A stretch of 6,197 bases of DNA. Origin: Planctomycetaceae bacterium. Its GTDB lineage: Bacteria; Planctomycetota; Planctomycetia; Pirellulales; JAEUIK01. Made by a program: the position numbers and the translations under genes. Positions 1-6,097 of the stretch are shown here, piece after piece. Within the stretch, counting starts at the first letter, position 1. The number at the start of each line of letters is the position of its first letter. The notes under the pieces are model-generated. The model was not told where the DNA came from, did no database searches, and saw nothing but the letters and a program-made list of their open reading frames with translations. The DNA lies in contig JAEUIK010000787.1 in the NCBI GenBank assembly GCA_016793185.1, forward strand, positions 1 to 6,197, given 5' to 3'.

Positions 1-153
1 GTGGCGATCGACACCTACCTGAGCAAGATCATCGCCCCGGCCGAACGCCTCTTCGGCTTCACCCTGCTCTCAACCCAAACCATCCAAACCATCAACCGCT
101 ACCCCGCCGGCAACTTCAGCAACGCCGGCCAGAATTTTGCCTCGGGAACGTAA
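1..153 (+). CDS. C-terminal fragment of an unrecognised protein (5' end outside the window)
   Basis: Frame 1 is open from the first base to a TAA at 151-153 and encodes 50 residues, ending in GQNFASGT. The GTG at position 1 is almost certainly an internal Val codon, because no upstream sequence or ribosome binding site is available to support a start there. The peptide is mixed hydrophobic and polar (for example AERLFGFTLL, then TIQTINRYPAGNF) and matches no family I can name. Nearly every codon before the last eight ends in C, a stronger third-position bias than in the other genes here. This supports real coding and could reflect high expression. The next gene on the same strand starts 100 bases downstream. 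Function unknown. Confidence 0.6.
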   Translation: MAIDTYLSKIIAPAERLFGFTLLSTQTIQTINRYPAGNFSNAGQNFASGT

Positions 154-253
154 TGCGGCGGGGGCGGAACTGTTGTTGATTGCCTAGTTAGTCAGGTGTG
201 AGCAGCGCGCCGCGGGCAGTGTACGGCGCGCAACTGCGCGAGGAACTTCGAGT
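154..253 (+). promoter_or_regulatory. Intergenic leader of the proline-rich protein gene, with hairpin
   Basis: This gap separates the partial gene from the start at 254. A short AT-richer stretch at 171-194 (TGTTGTTGATTGCC, then TAGTTA) is the only promoter-like part, and I find no convincing -35/-10 pair. A perfect 8-bp inverted repeat follows: GCGCGCCG at 205-212 pairs with CGGCGCGC at 224-231 across an 11-base loop. It could end transcription of the upstream gene or shape the leader RNA of the downstream one. There is no T-tract after it, so a classical intrinsic terminator is not supported. Confidence 0.35.
240..245 (+). promoter_or_regulatory. Ribosome binding site for the gene at 254
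   Basis: GAGGAA lies 8 bases before the ATG at 254. It decides this start against other frames opening nearby at 198 and 277. Confidence 0.6.
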
Positions 254-1432
254 ATGCGGAAAAACCAACTTCGCCATTGGTCGCGGGGAGCGATTGTGCT
301 CCTGTGCGTTTCGACCCTCACCACGATTTCGCGTGGTGGGCAGCACTGGGGATGCTATGTGCAGGGGCATACGCCGGCATTCATTCCGCACAACACCGAG
401 CATGGCTACAACCAGACGCGCTGGCGGCGCTGGCCCGAAACCTGCCCTGCCGACCAGGTGATTCAGGACGCTCCCAAGATCATCAAGCCGTTGCCGCCCG
501 CGAAGAAGGAGGCCGACGATGATCTGCCACCGCCTCCGCCGTCGCGCTCGGAGGAGATGCCGGAGCCTGACCTGGTTCCGCCGAATAATGAACTCGAGCA
601 GGACTTGCAGCCGATTCCCCCGGATAATGCGCGTCCAGAACCGCCGCCGGGATTGACGCGTCCCGATGCGGGCGAACTTCCGAGCACATCGCCCAGCGAT
701 GCCCCGAGCACAACCGAACCTCCCGCGGCGCCGACCGAGGGGATTCCTGAGCTCGCGCCCCCGGAAGAGACACTCGAGCCGGCCGCGCCTCCGGCCACCG
801 AGCCCCCCGCGAGCGTGCCTCCGTCCAGTGCGCCACCGACGCGCGTGCCAGCGACGGCGCCCGGCACGCCGCTTCCCGTTCCCCCGACCGATCTCGACTC
901 GCGCCGCAGGATGCCGCAATCGTCCCCGACGGCGATGCGCCGCGATGCCCGACCGACTCAAGTGCAGGCCGAGCGCTATCCGACGCTGGACTTGGACGCG
1001 CGAGAAGCGGTCTTTCACGACGAAACTCCGCGGGCACGGACCGCCAGCCAGCCCACACGCCAACGGTCGCTGGACGTCGAGCAACTTCCACGCAACTTGG
1101 AGGCCTTGCCCGACGAGCCGCCAGCGGGCGAAGAACTGGAGCTGTTTCAGCCCGGCGCTCCGCGCCGTGGCGCAGCCCCCGCGGGTCAGCCGGCGGGCGT
1201 GAAACCGGCGTCGTATCAGGCGGCCCGGCTGGCGCCGGGGCGTGCTCAACGTGCTTCGCTCAGCGCCGAACCGCCGGCGAGCGACGCGGCGCAGCTACCG
1301 CAACGCGCTGCGATGCGGCCTGCGCTCCAACCGCCGCGCGAACTGCGGCAGCGCGCCAACCCACTGCGCGACGGGGCAGGGCAGGGGAGTTACGCCGAGG
1401 GAACCGGCGGCCGCGCGAACCCGCTCCGCTAG
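254..1432 (+). CDS. Exported proline-rich planctomycete-type protein of unknown function
   Basis: The product has 392 residues. Residues 1-28 look like a Sec signal peptide: a basic n-region (RKNQLRHWSR), then a hydrophobic core (GAIVLLCVSTLTTIS). The mature start carries the motif HGYNQTRWRRWPE at 50-62, which resembles a GYxxTxWRxWP motif I recall from many secreted planctomycete proteins. It lies between the only two cysteines of the mature chain, C34 and C64, which could form a disulfide. From about residue 78 to 212 the chain is low-complexity and very rich in Pro, Glu, Ala, Thr and Ser (runs such as LPPPPPSRSEE). The rest is Arg/Ala/Pro-rich and probably disordered, with RANPLR twice at the C-terminus (367-372 and 387-392). 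A GAGGAA site 8 bases upstream supports the start. The gene converges on the aminotransferase gene with a 67-base gap. No enzymatic motif is visible. A role at the envelope as a spacer or anchor is inference. Coding status rests on the start site, signal peptide and N-terminal motif; the biased composition alone would be weak evidence. Confidence 0.75.
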   Translation: MRKNQLRHWSRGAIVLLCVSTLTTISRGGQHWGCYVQGHTPAFIPHNTEHGYNQTRWRRWPETCPADQVIQDAPKIIKPLPPAKKEADDDLPPPPPSRSEEMPEPDLVPPNNELEQDLQPIPPDNARPEPPPGLTRPDAGELPSTSPSDAPSTTEPPAAPTEGIPELAPPEETLEPAAPPATEPPASVPPSSAPPTRVPATAPGTPLPVPPTDLDSRRRMPQSSPTAMRRDARPTQVQAERYPTLDLDAREAVFHDETPRARTASQPTRQRSLDVEQLPRNLEALPDEPPAGEELELFQPGAPRRGAAPAGQPAGVKPASYQAARLAPGRAQRASLSAEPPASDAAQLPQRAAMRPALQPPRELRQRANPLRDGAGQGSYAEGTGGRANPLR

Positions 1433-1499
1433 TCGCCCCATTGGCCCACGGGGCCGGGGAGCAGCACTGCGCAACGAGCCGGGGCTGCGCGCTGGGAAT
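1433..1499. terminator. Convergent intergenic gap with possible bidirectional terminator hairpins
   Basis: Two genes end face to face here, so a shared terminator is expected. Short stems are present: GGCCC-ACG-GGGCC at 1443-1455, and GCAGC at 1461-1465 pairing with GCTGC at 1484-1488. GCGCA at 1469-1473 with TGCGC at 1486-1490 is a competing alternative to the second stem. None is followed by a T-run on either strand, and such stems are common by chance in GC-rich DNA. Confidence 0.25.
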
Positions 1500-2621
1500 C
1501 TAGCTGGCGTAACCCACCGCGGCGCCGAGCACGTCGACCACCTGCTCGATCTCTTCCAACGAGAGATTGTTGTGGAAGGGAATCGCCAGCGTCCGCTTCG
1601 ACACGGCATCAGTCACGGGCAACGGGCCGACGGTCGAGCCGAACTGGCGGGCGACGTAGGTCTGTTCATGCACGGGATTGAAGTAACGCCGCAGCGGGAT
1701 CCCGTGTTTCTCCGCGACGTACTTTTGCACGCGCGCCAGATCGATGCCCGGCGCCATCGTGATGACGAAGACGAACCAGCTTTTGCGGACGTGGGCACGG
1801 ACGGGCATCGGAGTGGCCCAGTCGCAGTTGCGGAGGCGCTCGATGTAGGCCCGCGCGACGTTCTCGCGCTTGTCGAGAAACTCGGGCAGCCGCTTGAGCT
1901 GCGAGACGCCGAGCGCGGACGACATTTCGTCGAGGCGGTAGTTGTAGCCTAACCGCTCGTGCTCGAGCCACTCGCCCTTCTCGCCGCGTCCCTGGTTGCA
2001 GAGGCTGCGGCTGAGCTCGTTGATGCGATCATCGTTGGTGACGATGATCCCACCCTCGCCCGTCGTCATTTGCTTATTGGGATAAAAGGCAAAGGCTCCG
2101 GCGACGCCAAATTGGCCGAGCTTGCGGCCGCGATACTCGGCGCCCAGCGCCTCGCAGCAATCGTCGATAATCGGCAAGCCATGCTTGTCGGCCACCGCCT
2201 GCAGCGCATCCCATTCCGCCGGGTGGCCGAAGACGTCGACCGCCATGATGGCCTTCGTGCGCGGCGTGATCTTGCGCGCGACGTCGTCGGGATCGAGATT
2301 GTAGGTATCGGGCTCGATATCGACGAACACCGGGGTGGCGCGCTCGTAAAGAATCGCATTCACACTGGCAGCGAACGTGAAGGACGGTACCAGAACTTCG
2401 TCGCCCGGGCCAATTCCCGAGGCGATCACCAGGACGTGCAACGCGGCCGTGCCCGAGTTCGTGGCGATGGCGTGCTTGACCCCGCAGTACTCCGCCATGC
2501 GGCGTTCGAATTCGGCGGTCTTGGGCCCCAAGGCCAGTCGTCCGGAACGCACGACTTCCAGCACCGCTTCGACATCGGCCTCCGACAGATCGGCGGACGA
2601 CATCGGAATCGACTCTTTCAT
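1500..2621 (-). CDS. DegT/DnrJ/EryC1/StrS-family PLP-dependent aminotransferase
   Basis: A complete 373-residue fold-type I aminotransferase, normal length for the family. These enzymes move an amino group, usually from glutamate, onto a keto-sugar nucleotide for surface polysaccharide, glycan or natural-product sugars in the cytoplasm. Visible motifs: SGRLALGP near the N-terminus (26-33); NSGTAAL at 55-61, the PLP-phosphate region; IIDDCCEALGAEY at 151-163, where D154 should bind the pyridine nitrogen; FYPNKQMTTGEGG at 179-191, with K183 as the Schiff-base lysine; GYNYRLDEMSSALG at 225-238; and RRYFNPVH at 311-318. The start is the ATG at 2619-2621, with AGGAG 5 bases upstream. The frame stays open 62 codons further 5', but that part has no family similarity and covers the putative promoter and leader. 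It stands alone on its strand, without dehydratase, glycosyltransferase or nucleotidyltransferase genes beside it, so the substrate and the choice between 3- and 4-aminotransferase cannot be set. Family certain; specific role unknown. Confidence 0.95.
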   Translation of the reverse strand: MKESIPMSSADLSEADVEAVLEVVRSGRLALGPKTAEFERRMAEYCGVKHAIATNSGTAALHVLVIASGIGPGDEVLVPSFTFAASVNAILYERATPVFVDIEPDTYNLDPDDVARKITPRTKAIMAVDVFGHPAEWDALQAVADKHGLPIIDDCCEALGAEYRGRKLGQFGVAGAFAFYPNKQMTTGEGGIIVTNDDRINELSRSLCNQGRGEKGEWLEHERLGYNYRLDEMSSALGVSQLKRLPEFLDKRENVARAYIERLRNCDWATPMPVRAHVRKSWFVFVITMAPGIDLARVQKYVAEKHGIPLRRYFNPVHEQTYVARQFGSTVGPLPVTDAVSKRTLAIPFHNNLSLEEIEQVVDVLGAAVGYAS

Positions 2622-2626
2622 GACAG

Positions 2627-2631
2627 CTCCT
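2627..2631 (-). promoter_or_regulatory. Ribosome binding site of the aminotransferase gene
   Basis: The minus strand reads AGGAG, then CTGTC, then ATG. The 5-base spacing fixes the start at 2621 rather than at the longer in-frame opening at 2807. Confidence 0.75.
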
Positions 2632-2677
2632 GGTGACAATGCGGACCGACCGGGATCGGCGGGGTGCGTGACTGACA

Positions 2678-2697
2678 GGGGGTCCGAGAACACCCCC
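2678..2697 (-). other. GC hairpin in the aminotransferase leader
   Basis: On the minus strand GGGGGT and ACCCCC form a perfect 6-bp stem around an 8-base loop, about 56 bases before the start codon and downstream of the candidate -10 box. It could affect mRNA stability or translation. No T-tract follows, so it does not look like an attenuator terminator. A chance stem is possible in GC-rich DNA. Confidence 0.35.
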
Positions 2698-2733
2698 AGC
2701 AGAGGTGGTTCAGGACGGCGGTGCTTCGTCGTA

Positions 2734-2750
2734 CCGCTCAATTTTAGCGG
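2734..2750 (-). promoter_or_regulatory. Candidate -10 box inside a small palindrome, for the aminotransferase
   Basis: On the minus strand TAAAAT (2746 to 2741) matches five of six bases of the sigma-70 -10 consensus and is one of the few AT-rich patches in the region. It sits in the imperfect palindrome CCGCT-N7-AGCGG (2734-2738 and 2746-2750). No good TTGACA-like -35 box lies 16-18 bases upstream. Transcription would begin near 2734, giving a leader of about 110 bases. The palindrome may be an operator overlapping the promoter, which is inference. Confidence 0.35.
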
Positions 2751-2856
2751 CGCGCGGACGGAATTGCTTGGGGGAGCCTTCGCACCCCCGGCAAAACGAC
2801 CGCACACCCACGCCCCCCGCGAGCGGCTCGATCTAGGTGCCTCACGGCGATTGGGC

Positions 2857-2862
2857 TAGACT
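2857..2862 (+). promoter_or_regulatory. Weak -10-like box for the large exported protein
   Basis: TAGACT matches four of six -10 consensus bases and lies 35 bases before the ATG at 2898. No clear -35 box is seen at the proper distance. Confidence 0.2.
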
Positions 2863-2885
2863 ACGTCGCAACCCGCCGTGGAAGC

Positions 2886-2890
2886 AAGGA
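2886..2890 (+). promoter_or_regulatory. Ribosome binding site of the large exported protein
   Basis: AAGGA lies 7 bases before the ATG at 2898. It supports this start over the in-frame ATGs at 2910 and 2913 and over the out-of-frame ATG at 2890. Confidence 0.6.
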
Positions 2891-2897
2891 TGACCGT

Positions 2898-5800
2898 ATG
2901 CGATCGGGGATGATGCCGCAAGGAGGGGCGACGAATCGGGGGCTGCCGCGCCCCGCCCGGCGGCGCGCGCGGATCGCGATTTGGGGGTCGTTGCTGGTCG
3001 CATTGCGGTTGGCATGGGGAGGCGCCTGGTGTGGAGCCGCTTCCCCAGCGACGCCCCACGAGGTCCCGCCCGAGTTCGAGGACGCCGAGCTCGCGGCCGT
3101 CTGCTTTATCGATGCGAACCAGGGCTGGGCAGTCGGCGACCGCGGAGTCATCTGGCATACAGCCGACGGAGGCGACACCTGGAGCCTGCAGCCGTCGGGG
3201 GTGAGCTGCCGGCTCAACACGGTTCACTTCGTCGATCCGCAGCGGGGCTGGGCAGCGGGGGGTGCCGCCTTGCCCCCCGGCGACCTGAGCCGCGGAGTCA
3301 TCCTCAGCACGCGCGACGGCGGACGGTCATGGCAGGCGATCCCCAAGCTGTCCCTGCCGGCGATCCGGCGGCTGAAGTTCTTCGACGCGCAACACGGGTG
3401 GTGCCTGGGTGAAGTCTCGGCACTCTTTCCGGCGGGACTCGCGCGCACGACCGATGGTGGCCGCAGTTGGGATGCCATGTCGGGATCCGGGCCGCGCGGT
3501 TGGCTGACGGGGGATTTGCCTGATCTGGAATCGGGAGCCGTCGCCGGCGCGGCGGGCACATTGGCACCCGTGCGCCGCCAGGGGATCGAGAGCGGCAAGA
3601 GTCCGCGGCCCGGCCTGCGCGACATCCATGTCCTGCGACTGTTGCGAGGAGGCGCCGGCTGGCTTGCCGGCGACGCCGGACTGGTGTTGGGCACAGCCGA
3701 CGGGGGACGCACGTGGCAGGTTCCGAGCAGCGAGTTGCCCCCCCTCGCGGCTCAGCTCGATTGGCGGGCGCTCGCAACGTTCGACAATCAGGTCTGGCTG
3801 GCCGGGTCGCCGGGCACGGTCGTGCTTCACTCGCCCGACGGCGGCCAGAGCTGGCAAGCGCAGGCAACGGGGCAAACGCTCCCCATTCGGGCGTTGACTT
3901 TCGCGGATGCCAAACAGGGCTGGGGCGTGGGCGCCCTGGGGACGATCCTGGCGACGCGCGACGGTGGACAATCGTGGCGCGTGCAGCGAGCCGGCGGCAA
4001 GCGCGCCGCCTGGTTGGCATTGCTAAGCGAACCGCGCGACATGCCGTGGGAGCTGTGGGGAAAACTGGCGGCGAGCGAAGGCTACCTCGCGGCGGTGGAA
4101 TTCGTGGCGCGGCGCGATGCGGCTGAGGACGCCACGTCCGAATCCTTTCGCGGCGACCGCGCCCGGCAGGCCCTGACCGAGTTGGGTGCGAGTTCCGTCG
4201 AAACTTACTGGCAGTTTCCGCTCCCGCCGCGCGATACGAGCGCAACAAGCGCGCAGATCCTGGCCGCCTGGAATGAGGCGACGGACGGTCAAGCCGGACG
4301 GCTGCTGGAAGAGCGCTTGGTGCGCGCGATCCGCACCTGGCGGCCCGAAGTGATCGTGACCCACTCCCCGTTTCCGCGCGGGGACCATCCGCTCGAACAC
4401 ATCGTCAATCAGGCGGTGCTCCGTGCCGCCCAGGGGGCCGCCGATCCGACACGCCAGCCGGAGCAGATCAATCAGCTGGGGCTGGCGGCCTGGCAGGTCA
4501 AGAAAGTGATCGGCGGACCAGTGGCACCTTCGCCAGAGACGATCCGGTTGCACACTGCGGAGCTCGCACCGCGGCTGAGTCAGTCGCTGGTCGAGTTGGC
4601 CGAGATGCCGCGCGCCATCCTCGAGCCGACCTCGTCGCGCGTCCCGCCGGAGTTCGCCTTCCGCCTGTATGTTGATCGCGTTCCGCAGCGCGCCGGCGCC
4701 AAGGACTTCTTTGCCGGCATCGTGCTCCCGCCCGGGGGTGATGCCCGGCGGCGACTGAGCGCGCCCGATCCGCTCGCGGCCGAGCGCAGCCGGCAGCTGG
4801 CGGCGCGGTCGCGCAATTTGCAATCGATCTTGGCGCGTTCCTCTCAGGATGAGCGCGGCGGCATGCAGGTCGTGGGGGCGATCGGGGGATTGGTCGAGGG
4901 TTTTGACGGCCCCACCGCGGGGCGCGTGCTCTATCGCCTGGCGCAAGACTATGTCCGCCAGGGCCAGTGGGATCTCGCCGCCGACACGATGAACCTGCTG
5001 GTTCAGCAGTATCCACAGCATCCCATGACCCCGGCGGCGCTGGTGTGGCTGGTTCGCTACGGCGCCAGCAGTGAGATTGCCTGGCGGTTGAATCGCGACG
5101 AGCGGCTGGTTGCCGAGCAGATTTCGGCAGCCGACGGGGGTCCACCCGCGGCCGGCCCGCCCACCGGGGAAGACGACGCACGTGCTCAGCCGATCCAGGC
5201 CGCCGCGCTCGTCGAACGGGCAAACCGGATTGGCGTCGATCACGAGCGCACCGACGGTCGCCGCGAACAAGCAATTGCGGCCGCCAAGCGCATCGAGGAG
5301 CTCGACCCGGCGCGCGCCCGTGAGCCGAGCGTGGTCTTTCCGCTGGCGTGCGCCTATCGGGGGCGGGGATTGCAGCACGACGCCGATCGATTGCTGCTGC
5401 TGCTCAAGCAGGGTCGGCCGCTCGACGCATGGTCGACGAGCGTTGCGGCCGAACAATGGCTGGCGCGTCCCGAGGGGGCCTGCCCGAAGCCCACGATCGC
5501 GGTGGGCAAGGCCGCGGCGCGCCCCCGGCTCGATGGAGAGCTGGATGACGCCGTCTGGCAACGAGCCCAACGTGTTGATCTGACCAGCGGCGCCGAGGAC
5601 GAGCCGTGGCCGGCGGCGGCGCTGTTCGCCTACGATGCGGAGTTCTTGTACTTTTCCGTCAGCTGCCAGCAGGCGACCGGCGTCGACTACGCGCCCGCCG
5701 CTTCGGTGCGCCCCCGCGATCCGGACCTCAGCAAGCGCGACCGCGTCGAATTGCTGCTCGACCTCGATCGCGACGCAGCAACCTGGTTTCGGTTGACGGT

Positions 5801-6068
5801 CGACGCGCAGGGGTGGACGAACGACGCCTGTGGCGACGATCCGAGCTGGAATCCGCAGTGGTACGTGGCAGCCGCGACCGCGGACGGCGTCTGGACGGTC
5901 GAAGCCGCGATTCCGCTCGAACAACTGACGCGGACGTTCCCCAAGGCGCGATCGGCCTGGGGCGTCGGCCTGCAGCGCATCGCGCCCGGGGCGGGCTTCC
6001 AAAGCTGGACGCGCCCGGCGGCGCCGCAGATCCAGCCCGAGGGGTTTGGGCTGCTGCTGTTCGAGTGA
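2898..6068 (+). CDS. Exported Ycf48-like propeller / degenerate PIG-L-like / TPR-like / CBM9-like protein
   Basis: The product has 1056 residues. An Arg-rich n-region (20-25) and a hydrophobic stretch (26-44) with Ala-rich sites after it form a likely signal peptide, placing the protein beyond the cytoplasmic membrane. Residues 61-365 are a Ycf48-like beta-propeller with six Asp-box repeats, such as TADGGDTW 88-95, TRDGGRSW 138-145 and TRDGGQSW 353-360, most preceded by GWxxG. Residues 370-615 resemble PIG-L/LmbE deacetylases: an LALLSEPRDMPWELWGKLAASEGY start, RARQALTELGAS, then AIRTWRPEVIVTH and GDHPLEHIVNQAVLRAA. The usual HPDDE motif reads EPRDM, so zinc-dependent catalysis is doubtful. 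Residues 674-720 look TPR-like, and a second helical pair lies near 811-850 after a Pro/Gly-rich linker. Residues 865-1056 are a CBM9-like domain, with LDGELDDAVWQRA at 878-890 and WGVGLQRIAPG at 1021-1031. Ycf48 proteins assist membrane-complex assembly in phototrophs, but homologues elsewhere have no settled role. An envelope binding or scaffold function is inference. It is transcribed divergently from the aminotransferase. Confidence 0.9.
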   Translation: MRSGMMPQGGATNRGLPRPARRRARIAIWGSLLVALRLAWGGAWCGAASPATPHEVPPEFEDAELAAVCFIDANQGWAVGDRGVIWHTADGGDTWSLQPSGVSCRLNTVHFVDPQRGWAAGGAALPPGDLSRGVILSTRDGGRSWQAIPKLSLPAIRRLKFFDAQHGWCLGEVSALFPAGLARTTDGGRSWDAMSGSGPRGWLTGDLPDLESGAVAGAAGTLAPVRRQGIESGKSPRPGLRDIHVLRLLRGGAGWLAGDAGLVLGTADGGRTWQVPSSELPPLAAQLDWRALATFDNQVWLAGSPGTVVLHSPDGGQSWQAQATGQTLPIRALTFADAKQGWGVGALGTILATRDGGQSWRVQRAGGKRAAWLALLSEPRDMPWELWGKLAASEGYLAAVEFVARRDAAEDATSESFRGDRARQALTELGASSVETYWQFPLPPRDTSATSAQILAAWNEATDGQAGRLLEERLVRAIRTWRPEVIVTHSPFPRGDHPLEHIVNQAVLRAAQGAADPTRQPEQINQLGLAAWQVKKVIGGPVAPSPETIRLHTAELAPRLSQSLVELAEMPRAILEPTSSRVPPEFAFRLYVDRVPQRAGAKDFFAGIVLPPGGDARRRLSAPDPLAAERSRQLAARSRNLQSILARSSQDERGGMQVVGAIGGLVEGFDGPTAGRVLYRLAQDYVRQGQWDLAADTMNLLVQQYPQHPMTPAALVWLVRYGASSEIAWRLNRDERLVAEQISAADGGPPAAGPPTGEDDARAQPIQAAALVERANRIGVDHERTDGRREQAIAAAKRIEELDPARAREPSVVFPLACAYRGRGLQHDADRLLLLLKQGRPLDAWSTSVAAEQWLARPEGACPKPTIAVGKAAARPRLDGELDDAVWQRAQRVDLTSGAEDEPWPAAALFAYDAEFLYFSVSCQQATGVDYAPAASVRPRDPDLSKRDRVELLLDLDRDAATWFRLTVDAQGWTNDACGDDPSWNPQWYVAAATADGVWTVEAAIPLEQLTRTFPKARSAWGVGLQRIAPGAGFQSWTRPAAPQIQPEGFGLLLFE

Positions 6069-6069
6069 A

Positions 6070-6097
6070 CCGCGGGGGAGGCGCCTTCCCGCCGCGG
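6070..6097 (+). terminator. Hairpin directly after the stop codon, possible terminator
   Basis: One base after the TGA, CCGCGG (6070-6075) pairs with CCGCGG (6092-6097), and GGGA (6076-6079) pairs with TCCC (6087-6090), with one bulged G and a 7-base loop. This is a 10-bp GC stem in the right place for termination. It lacks a following T-run, so it may only act as a 3'-end stabiliser. The remaining 100 bases to the window end hold nothing I can support. Confidence 0.35.

Larger units (their letters stand above)
2622..2897. promoter_or_regulatory. Divergent intergenic control region
   Basis: This 276-base region lies between the divergent starts at 2621 (minus) and 2898 (plus), so it should hold both promoters. 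Frames that cross it are GC-driven and show no family similarity. It contains the candidate minus-strand -10 box at 2741-2746, a leader hairpin at 2678-2697, a G5/C5 inverted repeat (2770-2774 with 2785-2789) and a weak plus-strand -10 candidate at 2857-2862. I see no small gene in it. Confidence 0.55.

Noticed and set aside
188..1249. Long minus-strand open frame of 353 residues opposite the proline-rich gene
   Set aside because: The product is dominated by Arg and Gly and reads as the complement of a Pro/Ala-rich coding strand. It has no signal peptide or domain, and the plus-strand gene has a good ribosome binding site and motif.
1242..2636. Plus-strand open frames of 236 and 225 residues opposite the aminotransferase
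   Set aside because: They are antisense to a clearly conserved gene and their products show no recognisable motif.
2622..2807. 62-codon N-terminal extension of the aminotransferase
   Set aside because: The family N-terminus begins at the ATG at 2621, which has AGGAG 5 bases upstream. The extension is proline/arginine-rich and crosses the likely promoter and leader hairpin.
2942..3057. Tat signal or lipoprotein signal in the large exported protein
   Set aside because: The RRRARIAIWG stretch lacks the usual SRRxFLK pattern, and C45 is preceded by GAW, which does not fit a lipobox. An ordinary Sec signal is the simpler reading.
3078..3992. Sialidase/neuraminidase identity suggested by the Asp-box repeats
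   Set aside because: Asp-boxes are a structural feature of many propellers. The GWxxG...TxDGGxxW pattern fits Ycf48-like proteins better, and I see no sialidase catalytic arginine triad or FRIP motif.
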